NCBI GenBank assembly: GCA_913050645.1
Contig: CAJXAG010000035.1
Coordinates: forward strand, 1 to 10,684
Source: an uncultured bacterium
GTDB lineage: Bacteria; Patescibacteriota; Minisyncoccia; Phycocordibacterales; UBA918
Length of the DNA: 10,684 bases
Reading direction: 5' to 3'
A program made the position numbers and the translations under genes. Shown here piece after piece: positions 5,371 through 10,684 of the stretch (its first letter is position 1; each line of letters opens with the position of its first letter). The notes beneath the pieces are model-generated. The model was not told where the DNA came from and did not search any database. It saw only the letters and a program-made list of their open reading frames with translations.

Positions 5371-5532
5371 GTGTACACAGTCGATGGACGTAAATTCACA
5401 GGCTTTCTTTCTTCAGCAAGTAATGAATCAGGGAATCTTATTTTCAAAAGAAAGCCTGAGGTTGAAGGTGATAAGGAACTCACTCGTGTTTTCCGAGTTA
5501 AACACATTACAAGTGTTGAGTCTTTGAAGTAA
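5371..5532 (+). CDS. Small protein with Sm-like sequence pattern; start uncertain
   Basis: The frame ends at TAA 5530-5532 and encodes, from GTG 5371, 53 residues starting VYTVDGRKFTGFLSS. It is open upstream to a TGA at 5341-5343 (adding FLAEGYKYT). Beyond that TGA the same frame has an ATG at 5323 placed 7 nt after AGGA, a better start signal than the GTG. Without the TGA the product would be about 69 residues. The order of hydrophobic strand, D-G-x-x-[F]-x-G-x-L, then N-L-I-F and a last segment RVFRVKHITSVESL resembles the Sm1/Sm2 pattern of LSm/Hfq folds, with the Gly-to-Asn spacing one residue longer than usual. This is inference; no homologue is recognised with certainty. It stands alone between a terminator and its own terminator at 5536, which supports it as a real gene. 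Alternatives: a nonsense-mutated gene, UGA read-through, or a true GTG start. Confidence 0.55.
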   Translation: MYTVDGRKFTGFLSSASNESGNLIFKRKPEVEGDKELTRVFRVKHITSVESLK

Positions 5533-5535
5533 GGT

Positions 5536-5568
5536 AAACCACGTCGACGCTTGTCGACGTGGTTTTTG
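5536..5568. terminator. Terminator between two converging genes
   Basis: AAACCACGTCGAC (5536-5548) and GTCGACGTGGTTT (5553-5565) form a perfect 13-bp stem around GCTT, with T5 at 5563-5567 on the plus strand. It ends the small gene (stop at 5532) and can also serve the minus-strand kinase gene, whose stop lies at 5569, although the minus-strand U-run is only three bases. Confidence 0.85.
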
Positions 5569-6198
5569 TTATTCATCCCTAAACGAGTAGCCCATTGGCA
5601 CTTCACTATGTACCTGACGCCATGTTTCTGTCTTGAGCCATTTTTTGTAGTGGTCAAAGACCGTAAGCGCAACGGTTTGCGGGCTGTGTCGCGCGGTGTT
5701 TATGACCAGGTCAAAGTTAGTACTTTTGTACGGATCAACGCCATACAAACGCTTGAAGCGACGTGCTTCTGCGTTAAGGCGTGATTGCACCTGTTTTGCT
5801 GCGTCTGCAAGAGAAGTTGCACTTCCTGCTCCCACTCTCCGATTTGCATTACTCATAGCGTCTTTATAGATACGTACGGTTGCAACCTCCATATCGAGTT
5901 CAAGATACACCTTAAATGACTCAGGAATCCAGTAAAACCCAAGACGCGAGTCAATGACGATATCGTTCTCGTCACGGAGTTTCCGTAACTCTTCATCAAT
6001 TGCTTCATCGAGCGAATGATCGCTTGCTGCGCGCGCATTGAAGTCAGCAAGTGTCATGCTATGCTTGCGGACGTATTTTCGTACAAAGTCGCCTGAAGAG
6101 TAGCGTGTATAACTCAAGAGTTCCGCAACCTTATCGGCTGTAGAGGACTTTCCGCTGCCAGGCTTTCCTGAGATGGTAATGATGTGTTTACGCTTCAT
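5569..6198 (-). CDS. cmk: Cytidylate kinase-like P-loop nucleotide kinase
   Basis: This is a P-loop kinase resembling the archaeal-type (d)CMP kinases, which make (d)CDP from (d)CMP and ATP in pyrimidine nucleotide metabolism. Its 209 residues begin with strand-plus-Walker-A (IITISGKPGSGKSS, residues 6-19), followed by YSSGDFVRK (33-41), a substrate-side pattern seen in this family. Next come the DIVIDSRLG strand (about 79-87) and a C-terminal RLNAEARRFKRLYGVDPYKS then NFDLVINT segment that matches the Arg-rich lid and final strand of this kinase type. The ATG at 6198 gives MKRKHIITISG. It is the only minus-strand gene, converging on the small gene and diverging from the adk-like gene 66 bp away. 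The exact nucleotide substrate cannot be read from sequence; the symbol is provisional. Confidence 0.75.
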   Translation of the reverse strand: MKRKHIITISGKPGSGKSSTADKVAELLSYTRYSSGDFVRKYVRKHSMTLADFNARAASDHSLDEAIDEELRKLRDENDIVIDSRLGFYWIPESFKVYLELDMEVATVRIYKDAMSNANRRVGAGSATSLADAAKQVQSRLNAEARRFKRLYGVDPYKSTNFDLVINTARHSPQTVALTVFDHYKKWLKTETWRQVHSEVPMGYSFRDE

Positions 6199-6264
6199 TG
6201 TCTATAAGAATACCATGTTGCAGAAGCTACAAAACTTGGTAGTCTTAGTGCTCAGTACAAAATT

Positions 6265-6837
6265 ATGGAACAAAAAACAAAGTACGAAAGTATTGTCCTG
6301 ATGGGGAAAATTACCTGCGGTAAAGGAACACAGACAGCTGTAATCAAAGAGCAGTTTGGCGGCACGATGTTTTCAATTGGTGACAAGATGCGTGAGCTTA
6401 CACAGATGGACACACCACTTGGTCGGAAGGTGAAGAATGCATATGAGGAAGGCTTGCTCGCACCGAACTGGCTTGCATCATACTGGATGATGCATGCGTT
6501 GCTGCACCGACATGGTGACGATTTGCTTATTTTTGAGGCGGTTGCACGAAAACCAGACGAAGCAGAAATTTTTAATGAAATACATGAATGGACTGATCGA
6601 CCGTATATTGTCTTTAACCTCGATGTTCCAGATGAAGTGGTATTTGAGCGTAGTGCTGCACGCAATCGTGATACAGTTGATGAGCATAAAACGGTAGAGA
6701 AACGACTTGAAGAATTCAACGAGTTTACCACACAGTCACTTGAAGTATTTCGCAATACGGGGAAGGTAGTTGATATCGATGGAACACTCCCGATTGAAGA
6801 AGTAACGCAGATTATATTTTCACACCTTAATGCATAA
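6265..6837 (+). CDS. Adenylate kinase-like protein with atypical active site
   Basis: This 190-residue protein is related to adenylate kinase (ATP + AMP to 2 ADP) but is unusual at key places. Its Walker A reads GKITCGKGTQ (14-23) where Adk normally has G-x-P-G-S/A-G-K-G-T-Q; the GKGTQ half is intact. The normally strict D-G-F-P-R-T segment is replaced by FEAVARKPDEAEIF, keeping an Arg. A short lid with RSAARNRDTVDEHKTVEKRL keeps the arginines usual for the family, and the rest follows the Adk layout. It lies directly before the canonical adk, overlapping its possible ATG by 8 nt (ATGCATAA), which suggests co-translation. It may be a kinase of another nucleotide or a partner or regulator of Adk; which of these cannot be told here. 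No Shine-Dalgarno site is visible. Confidence 0.7.
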   Translation: MEQKTKYESIVLMGKITCGKGTQTAVIKEQFGGTMFSIGDKMRELTQMDTPLGRKVKNAYEEGLLAPNWLASYWMMHALLHRHGDDLLIFEAVARKPDEAEIFNEIHEWTDRPYIVFNLDVPDEVVFERSAARNRDTVDEHKTVEKRLEEFNEFTTQSLEVFRNTGKVVDIDGTLPIEEVTQIIFSHLNA

Positions 6838-7435
6838 ACACATGACACCAAAAACAATTATTTTTATTGGTCCGCAAGGAAGTGGAAAGGGGACACAGAT
6901 TGAAAAGCTGAAGGAAGTTCTGGAAGCTGGTGACCGCCGTCGTGTAGTTGATATTCAGACTGGTCGCCGATTCCGTGCGCTTGCAGCAGCGCGGGAAACT
7001 TTTGCAGAAGACAAAGTTGCTGCAACGCTTGACTCAGGACAGTTGCAACCAGACTTTTTGGTGTCAGTGCTCTGGGGACAGGCAATGGTGAATCAGCTTG
7101 ATGACAAGAGCCATCTTTTGATTGATGGTTTTCCTCGAACGGTAGGACAAATACCAGACCTTGAAGATGCATTTACATTCTTCGAACGTGGTCGTATCGA
7201 TGTGATAAATCTGGAGACTCCAGAAGAAGTGGTGCGAGAGCGTATGGAAAGTCGCGCTCGCGAAGACGATACACAGGAGTCAATCGAGGAGCGACTACGT
7301 TGGTATCGTGAAGATACACTACCAGTACTGAAGTACTATGAAGGTCACGGTAACGCAACGGTACACAATGTTGACGGTACTGATACTATTGATGGCGTGC
7401 ATGCACAGATTGTCGCTGCACTCGATTTGGGCTAG
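6830..7435 (+). CDS. adk: Adenylate kinase
   Basis: Adenylate kinase balances AMP, ADP and ATP in the cytoplasm. The P-loop GPQGSGKGTQ (14-23 counted from 6830) and the AMP-site motif DGFPRT (just under residue 105) are intact. The lid is the short form (RMESRAREDDTQESIEERL) with no zinc cysteines, and ends with the usual Y-x-x-x-T-x-P-V-L-K-Y-Y pattern. The length of about 200 residues is normal for a short-lid enzyme. Start: ATG 6830 overlaps the end of the preceding gene; ATG 6842 gives MTPKTIIFIGPQ, closer to the usual N-terminus, and is equally plausible. The gene belongs to an adk-like, adk, map run, the standard order behind secY, here moved 1.9 kb downstream. map starts 9 nt after the stop. 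Confidence 0.93.
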   Translation: MHKHMTPKTIIFIGPQGSGKGTQIEKLKEVLEAGDRRRVVDIQTGRRFRALAAARETFAEDKVAATLDSGQLQPDFLVSVLWGQAMVNQLDDKSHLLIDGFPRTVGQIPDLEDAFTFFERGRIDVINLETPEEVVRERMESRAREDDTQESIEERLRWYREDTLPVLKYYEGHGNATVHNVDGTDTIDGVHAQIVAALDLG

Positions 7436-7444
7436 TATGCACGT

Positions 7445-8221
7445 ATGGAAATTACATTAAAAACGCCAGAAGACCAAGCGCTCCTACGTGAAGGTGGAAA
7501 AATTCTTGCGGCTATTCTCGATGAGTTAGAAAAAGAAGTGGTTCCTGGCGCAACCTCGCTTGATGTTGATGATAAAGCTATGGAACTCATTGAGCAGTAC
7601 GGTGTGGAGCCAATGACACTTGGGTACCAAGCCGGTTTTGCACCGCGACCGTATCCGGCTGCGAGCTGTGTGTCGGTTAATGACGTCGTCGTGCACGGTA
7701 TCCCAAATGAAGAGCCAGTAACGTTTGCAGAAGGGGACGTGGTTTCTCTGGATGTCGTCATTGCCCACGAAGGTATGGTCGTTGACTCTGCACGCACGGT
7801 TATTGCCGGAGAGGGAGTGCAAGAAGCACGACAACTTTTACATGTTACACAAAAGGCACTTGATGCCGGTATTAAAGCTGCACAGCCTGGTGCATATATT
7901 GGTGACATCGGTGCTGCAGTTGAGAAGGCAGTTCCTGAGCAGTATGGAATTATTGAAAGTTTTTGTGGTCATGGAGTAGGGTATGACTTACACGAGGAGC
8001 CTCAGATTCCAAACTTTAAAACACGGGATAAGGGAGCAAAGATTGTTCCCGGCATGGTGCTTGCTATTGAACCGATGATTACGCTTGGAAGTAAAGAGGT
8101 ACTTGTACTTGCTGACGGCTATACAGCAGTCACTGAAGATGGTTCACTCTCAGCGCATATGGAGCACACGGTGCTCATTACCAAAAATGGTCCAGAGAAG
8201 CTGACACGTAGCAGAAAATAG
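7445..8221 (+). CDS. map: Methionine aminopeptidase, type I
   Basis: Map removes the initiator methionine from new proteins whose second residue is small. The 258 residues match the type I enzyme. The five metal ligands are all present: D103 (SLDVVIAH), D114 (VVDSARTV), H176 (CGHGVG), E209 (LAIEPM) and E240 (AHMEHTVLIT). The substrate-site histidines H84 (VVVHGIP) and H183 (DLHEEP) are also kept. There is no N-terminal SH3 or zinc-finger extension. It lies 9 nt behind adk in one operon; in most bacteria infA and rpmJ would follow, but here the next gene is ndk with its own promoter. Confidence 0.97.
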   Translation: MEITLKTPEDQALLREGGKILAAILDELEKEVVPGATSLDVDDKAMELIEQYGVEPMTLGYQAGFAPRPYPAASCVSVNDVVVHGIPNEEPVTFAEGDVVSLDVVIAHEGMVVDSARTVIAGEGVQEARQLLHVTQKALDAGIKAAQPGAYIGDIGAAVEKAVPEQYGIIESFCGHGVGYDLHEEPQIPNFKTRDKGAKIVPGMVLAIEPMITLGSKEVLVLADGYTAVTEDGSLSAHMEHTVLITKNGPEKLTRSRK

Positions 8222-8255
8222 CAGTAGGTAAAGTGCATAAAAGGTAGGAATTGCA

Positions 8256-8283
8256 TTGCAATTTTTGTCTGTTGCGTTATACT
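8256..8283 (+). promoter_or_regulatory. Promoter of ndk
   Basis: TTGCAA (8256-8261), 16 nt, then TATACT (8278-8283), both close to sigma-70 consensus. Transcription would begin near 8290, giving a leader of about 20 nt that consists largely of the palindrome at 8295-8308. Confidence 0.6.
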
Positions 8284-8294
8284 TCCACCGTTAA

Positions 8295-8308
8295 AATAAC
8301 TAGTTATT
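8295..8308. promoter_or_regulatory. 14-bp palindrome at the ndk transcription start
   Basis: AATAACT and AGTTATT meet with no spacer, directly between the predicted start point and the ndk ATG (8310). Its position suits an operator for a dimeric repressor or a small structure affecting ribosome access. No regulator is known from this window. Confidence 0.35.
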
Positions 8309-8309
8309 A

Positions 8310-8921
8310 ATGTATATGGGAACACAGCCACACAAAGAGCGAACGCTCATCATCCTTAAGCCTGACGCGGTGCAACGGTCACTGATGGGAGAAATTATCG
8401 GACGATTTGAACGAAGCGGACTAAAGTTTGTTGGGTTCAAGTTTGTTGCGCCAAACGAAGATCATCTTTTTGCACACTACAACAAGGACGACGCATGGTT
8501 CGAGAAAAAAGGTCAAATCATGATCGGTAACCTCAAAGAGCAGGGTAAGGAGCCGGAAAAAGAAGCAATTGAGTACGGAAAGGACATCATCCGTGCAGTT
8601 GTCAACGAGATGCAACAGTCTCCAGTGCTTGCGATTGTGGTTGAAGGCGCAGGGGCGATTGATCAAGTGACACGTTTGGTTGGTACAACAGAGCCAGCGA
8701 CGGCTGATATCGGTACGATCCGGGGGGACTTCACAGTAGACACATACGCACATGCGACATACGAAGACCGGTCTATCCGAAACCTCATTCACTGTTCAGA
8801 TGTTCCAGAAGAAGCAGAGCGCGAGATCGCACTATGGTTCGATGAGTCAGAGCTTATGGACTACGTTACTGCACAGGAACGAATTCTCTACAACGCACAT
8901 TTTGAGCTTCCAAAGGAGTAG
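8310..8921 (+). CDS. ndk: Nucleoside diphosphate kinase, enlarged
   Basis: Ndk moves the gamma-phosphate of ATP to nucleoside diphosphates through a phosphohistidine. The N-terminus (ERTLIILKPDAVQRSLMGEI) contains the nucleotide-site lysine K17. The LVGTTEPATADIGTIRGDF segment and the catalytic H161 in RNLIHCSD (family N-x-x-H-x-S-D) are all intact. At 203 residues it is about 60 longer than the usual 140-150. The excess lies mainly at about 63-93 (between the AHYNKDD helix and the SPVLAIVVEG strand), in a smaller insert near 144-154 (DTYAHATYEDR), and in a C-terminal tail. A start at ATG 8316 (MGTQPHKERT) is equally possible. It has its own promoter and terminator and is therefore monocistronic. 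Confidence 0.95.
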   Translation: MYMGTQPHKERTLIILKPDAVQRSLMGEIIGRFERSGLKFVGFKFVAPNEDHLFAHYNKDDAWFEKKGQIMIGNLKEQGKEPEKEAIEYGKDIIRAVVNEMQQSPVLAIVVEGAGAIDQVTRLVGTTEPATADIGTIRGDFTVDTYAHATYEDRSIRNLIHCSDVPEEAEREIALWFDESELMDYVTAQERILYNAHFELPKE

Positions 8922-8950
8922 CAGGTGTAACGTATAATCTTAAATACTTT

Positions 8951-8978
8951 AAATACCTGTCTGACAGGTATTTTTTTG
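8951..8978 (+). terminator. Intrinsic terminator of ndk
   Basis: AAATACCTGTC (8951-8961) pairs with GACAGGTATTT (8963-8973), and a T7 run spans 8971-8977. It starts 29 nt after the ndk stop codon. Confidence 0.9.
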
Positions 8979-8986
8979 GTACTAGA

Positions 8987-9006
8987 TACCGCGGTTAACC
9001 GCGGTA
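8987..9006. repeat. Perfect 20-bp palindrome upstream of the ncRNA promoter
   Basis: TACCGCGGTT and AACCGCGGTA meet with no spacer. The palindrome lies between the ndk terminator and the strong promoter at 9040, about 50-70 bp upstream of the predicted RNA start. That is a possible place for an activator or repressor site. It has no T-tract. Confidence 0.5.
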
Positions 9007-9039
9007 CTCGTGCAATCGTCAGTTATGCCGTAGCGTGCT

Positions 9040-9068
9040 TTCACACCGGTTTTTAGTGATGGTATAAT
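9040..9068 (+). promoter_or_regulatory. Near-consensus promoter of the noncoding RNA
   Basis: TTCACA (9040-9045, one mismatch to TTGACA), 17 nt, then a perfect TATAAT (9063-9068). It is the strongest promoter in the window. The predicted start at about 9074-9076 coincides with the first base of the RNA's closing stem, and no protein gene begins within the next 200 nt. Confidence 0.75.
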
Positions 9069-9073
9069 TGAAA

Positions 9074-9258
9074 GTGGAATCACATTACGTATGTTCCGAT
9101 TAAATATATGTTTAGGGCTGCCTGTAGTCGTGAGCGGTGCCGAGAATTGTGTGTACACACAGATTTCGAAAGGCTTCTCAGAAAGGGTGCCCACCTGGAG
9201 TTTCCAGGAGCATACGGTCGTGATTCCGACGAAAAAAACCTGCTTTGCAGGTTTTTTT
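9074..9258 (+). ncRNA. ssrS: Structured noncoding RNA, candidate 6S RNA
   Basis: Promoter, structured body and terminator define an RNA of about 155-185 nt. Its ends pair: GGAATCAC (9076-9083) with GTGATTCC (9220-9227), and CGTATG (9088-9093) with CATACG (9211-9216). Inside is a large bubble. Its 5' side is AU-rich and unpaired (about 9094-9114); its 3' side holds a small hairpin CCTGGA-GTT-TCCAGG (9194-9208). Above the bubble an apical arm pairs GGGC/GCCC (9115-9118, 9189-9192), TGAG/CTCA (9131-9134, 9177-9180) and GCC/GGC (9139-9141, 9172-9174), and is capped by a TGTGT/ACACA hairpin within 9148-9161. This closing stem, central bubble with 3'-side hairpin and apical arm is the architecture of 6S RNA, which binds sigma-70 RNA polymerase by imitating an open promoter. 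I cannot run a covariance search; the RNA gene is well supported, its 6S identity less so. The motifs of SRP RNA, RNase P RNA and tmRNA are not seen. Confidence 0.6.
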
Positions 9259-9260
9259 CG
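9230..9260. terminator. Terminator of the noncoding RNA
   Basis: CGAAAAAAACCTGC (9230-9243) and GCAGGTTTTTTTCG (9247-9260) form a perfect 14-bp stem around TTT, with a T7 run inside the 3' arm. It is symmetrical and could act in both directions. Confidence 0.9.
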
Positions 9261-9270
9261 TGTCCAGTGG

Positions 9271-9279
9271 TGGTATTAT
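9271..9279 (+). promoter_or_regulatory. Possible extended -10 promoter of the membrane protein gene
   Basis: TGG-TATTAT forms an extended -10 element 14 nt before the ATG at 9293, with further TATA sequence after it. No convincing -35 box lies upstream, where the ncRNA terminator ends. The transcript would have a very short leader. Confidence 0.25.
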
Positions 9280-9292
9280 ATATAACGTTATT

Positions 9293-9670
9293 ATGTTGAA
9301 GTTACCAACCGTTTTCTTTCTCGTTTCTTTCTCGTTTCTGGCAGTGGTGCATTATATTGCGTTGCAACTTTTTTTGTATTGGCGCTACTGGTGGTTAGAC
9401 ATGCCGATGCATGTTATTGGCGGTGTTGTGGTTGCACTGGGTATTTTTACACTGCACGATCTTCGGTTATGGGTGCCAAAGAGGTATCTTCGGTTATTGC
9501 CAATAGTACTGCTTGTATTGCTCGTAGCGATGGCATGGGAAGTGTATGAACTGATGATTGGTATTCCGATAGAGCAGGACTATGTTATTGATACCATAAC
9601 AGACTTGCTTATGGGGCTGCTTGGTGGCGCATTAGGATATTTTATTGGGAATAGTTTACGAAAAATATGA
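9293..9670 (+). CDS. Small integral membrane protein, YjdF/DUF2238- or VanZ-like
   Basis: The 125-residue product has about four hydrophobic helices (roughly 4-28, 39-55, 66-88, 101-120). Conserved-looking polar residues sit inside or next to them: D36-x-x-x-H40 (LDMPMHVIGG), W82-E-V-Y-E86, and D100-x-x-x-D104 (DTITDLLMGLLGGALG). This pattern (helix-embedded Asp/His, WE-x-x-E, D-T-x-x-D-L-x-x-x-x-x-G) is like the YjdF (DUF2238) group and, more loosely, VanZ-like proteins; the reaction, if any, is unknown. ATG 9293 was chosen because an upstream in-frame ATG (9245) lies within the ncRNA terminator. The stop TGA overlaps the next start (ATGA), so the downstream nuclease is translationally coupled. 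It is the only gene here ending in TGA. Confidence 0.7.
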   Translation: MLKLPTVFFLVSFSFLAVVHYIALQLFLYWRYWWLDMPMHVIGGVVVALGIFTLHDLRLWVPKRYLRLLPIVLLVLLVAMAWEVYELMIGIPIEQDYVIDTITDLLMGLLGGALGYFIGNSLRKI

Positions 9671-10684
9671 AATCAACGTTGGGTTTTTATGGAGGTGTGG
9701 GAAGTGTGACAGGAGCAAACTTCATGCTCGATACCGGAACACAAGCTATTTTGGTTGATTGTGGTCTCGTGCAGGGTGATCGCTTTGCACAAGCAGTAAA
9801 CGCCGATCCGTTTGAATACAACCCTGCTGATGCCGATGTGTTGCTGGTGACCCATGCACATGCGGATCATATTGGACGTATCCCAAAGTTAGTCAAAGAT
9901 GGATTTGCGGGGACAATTTACTCAACCGAACCTACTCGTGACTTTGCAAATATCATGCTACGCGATGCTTTGAAGGTGATGCAGTACGAAAAAGAACGTT
10001 ACGGTGCAAAAGTCATCTACGAAGAAAAAGATATTGACCAAGCGTTGGCGCAATGGAAAGCAGTTTCCTATGATGAACACTTTCAGTTGGGTGATGTGAC
10101 GGCGTACTTTACCGATGCAGGACATATTCTTGGTTCAGGTATGGTGCAGTTGGAACGTAATGGCAAGAAGATGGTTTTTACTGGCGACATTGGAAACGAT
10201 CCACAACCATTGCTAAATCCTCCGGTAGTACCCACAGACTATGATTACCTCCTTATGGAGAGTGTGTACGGAGATCGACAGCATGAGCAAGTCGCAGAAC
10301 GTACAGAGCTTCTCAAGGGATATATCCTTGAGACACAAGCAAAGAATGGGACGCTTATCATTCCTGCATTTTCTCTGGAGCGTACACAAGGAATGCTTTT
10401 GGAGATAAATAATCTCGTTGAGTCTGGTGCCATTGAACCGATTCCGGTGTTCTTGGATTCACCTCTGGCGATTGCGGTAACAGAAATGTACCGTCGGTAT
10501 CCGCAGTATCTAAAAACAGAAGTGCAAGAGCAGATAAAAGCGGGGGACGACATCTTTGACTTTGAGGGACTTGCGTTCACACGCAGTGTCAAAGACTCAC
10601 ATGATATACAAAAGGAAAGAGGTGCCAAGATCATTATTGCCGGCAGCGGCATGAGCCATGGTGGACGTATTCGTCGCCATGAAC
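9667..10684 (+). CDS. Beta-CASP metallo-beta-lactamase RNase (3' end outside window)
   Basis: This is an RNA-processing nuclease of the metallo-beta-lactamase/beta-CASP superfamily, which includes Ysh1/CPSF73-like and RNase J-like enzymes. In the 339 visible residues the metal site motifs appear in order: GGVGSVTGANFML at the N-terminus, H63-A-H-A-D67-H68 (motif 2), DAGHILGSG with H153 (motif 3), FTGDIGN with D174 (motif 4). They are followed by ESVYGDR (198-204), the beta-CASP start PAFSLERTQ (233-241), FLDSPLAI, and GSGMSHGGRI (326-335), where the C-terminal MBL part resumes. The order TG-x-N/C...ESTYG-like...GSGM-x-x-GG is closer to the CPSF/YsiH-type group than to RNase J. It starts at ATG 9667 overlapping the preceding stop. 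It runs off the window at 10684, probably lacking about 100 residues. Confidence 0.93.
   Translation, partial: MKSTLGFYGGVGSVTGANFMLDTGTQAILVDCGLVQGDRFAQAVNADPFEYNPADADVLLVTHAHADHIGRIPKLVKDGFAGTIYSTEPTRDFANIMLRDALKVMQYEKERYGAKVIYEEKDIDQALAQWKAVSYDEHFQLGDVTAYFTDAGHILGSGMVQLERNGKKMVFTGDIGNDPQPLLNPPVVPTDYDYLLMESVYGDRQHEQVAERTELLKGYILETQAKNGTLIIPAFSLERTQGMLLEINNLVESGAIEPIPVFLDSPLAIAVTEMYRRYPQYLKTEVQEQIKAGDDIFDFEGLAFTRSVKDSHDIQKERGAKIIIAGSGMSHGGRIRRHE

Noticed and set aside
6252..6857. 201-codon open frame antisense to the adk-like gene
   Set aside because: It covers the full length of a recognisable kinase gene on the other strand and has Ser/Cys/Ile-rich content typical of a shadow frame.
9115..9260. 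T-box leader for the downstream gene, suggested by AGGGTG-CCCACC
   Set aside because: The AGGGTGG-x-ACCGCG core is not present, the downstream gene is not a tRNA synthetase or amino acid gene, and the end-to-end pairing fits a free-standing RNA.
9091..9299. Two 63-64 codon frames within 9091-9299
   Set aside because: Both lie within the structured RNA and its terminator; a promoter-RNA-terminator reading explains the region better.
1..10684. Use of UGA as a sense codon throughout
   Set aside because: No ribosomal protein, SecY, Map, Adk or Ndk frame contains an internal TGA, and one gene ends in TGA at a tight ATGA overlap, so the standard bacterial code fits.
1..10684. CRISPR arrays, tRNA genes, insertion sequences
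   Set aside because: No regularly spaced repeats, no tRNA cloverleaf with CCA-end context and no transposase-like frame were found.

Overview
The window looks like chromosome of a Patescibacteria / Candidate Phyla Radiation bacterium, most likely of the Parcubacteria type. The evidence is: a compact S14-S8-L6-L18-S5-L15-SecY block in which L30 (rpmD) is missing between S5 and L15, as in CPR genomes generally; several adenylate-kinase-like genes behind secY; long lineage-specific extensions in S5 and NDK; few clear Shine-Dalgarno sites; and intergenic gaps filled with long palindromes. This assignment is inference from gene content, not a phylogenetic test.

Layout. Positions 1-259 hold the 3' end of an unrecognised gene, closed by an intrinsic terminator. 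Positions 260-749 carry no gene; they hold a terminator, a strong ACGT palindrome, a second GC-rich hairpin, a candidate promoter and a leader of about 220 nt. A new transcription unit then starts directly at rpsN (zinc-type S14), without rplE in front of it, and runs through rpsH, rplF, rplR, rpsE, rplO and secY. Two gaps in this unit, after rplF and after secY, hold related hairpins of about 100-120 nt whose base pairs covary. A different palindrome lies between rplO and secY.

After secY comes a dense run of palindromes and terminators (4979-5275), a very small gene that may encode an Sm-like fold (about 5323-5532), and a converging cytidylate-kinase-like gene on the minus strand (5569-6198). 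The plus strand resumes with two adjacent adenylate-kinase-family genes, one of them atypical, followed by methionine aminopeptidase. This restores the usual secY-adk-map order around an insertion of roughly 1.3 kb. A separately promoted, enlarged nucleoside diphosphate kinase gene follows, with its own terminator.

Positions 9040-9260 form a noncoding RNA gene: near-consensus promoter, an RNA that folds with its first bases pairing to its last, a central AU-rich bubble with a small hairpin opposite it, and an intrinsic terminator. This architecture fits 6S RNA. The window ends with a small four-helix membrane protein translationally coupled to a beta-CASP metallo-beta-lactamase RNase that runs off the edge.

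Functionally the window covers protein synthesis and export (ribosomal proteins, SecY, Map), nucleotide phosphorylation (CMP kinase-like, two Adk-like, Ndk), and RNA-level control (candidate 6S RNA, beta-CASP nuclease, structured intergenic RNAs).
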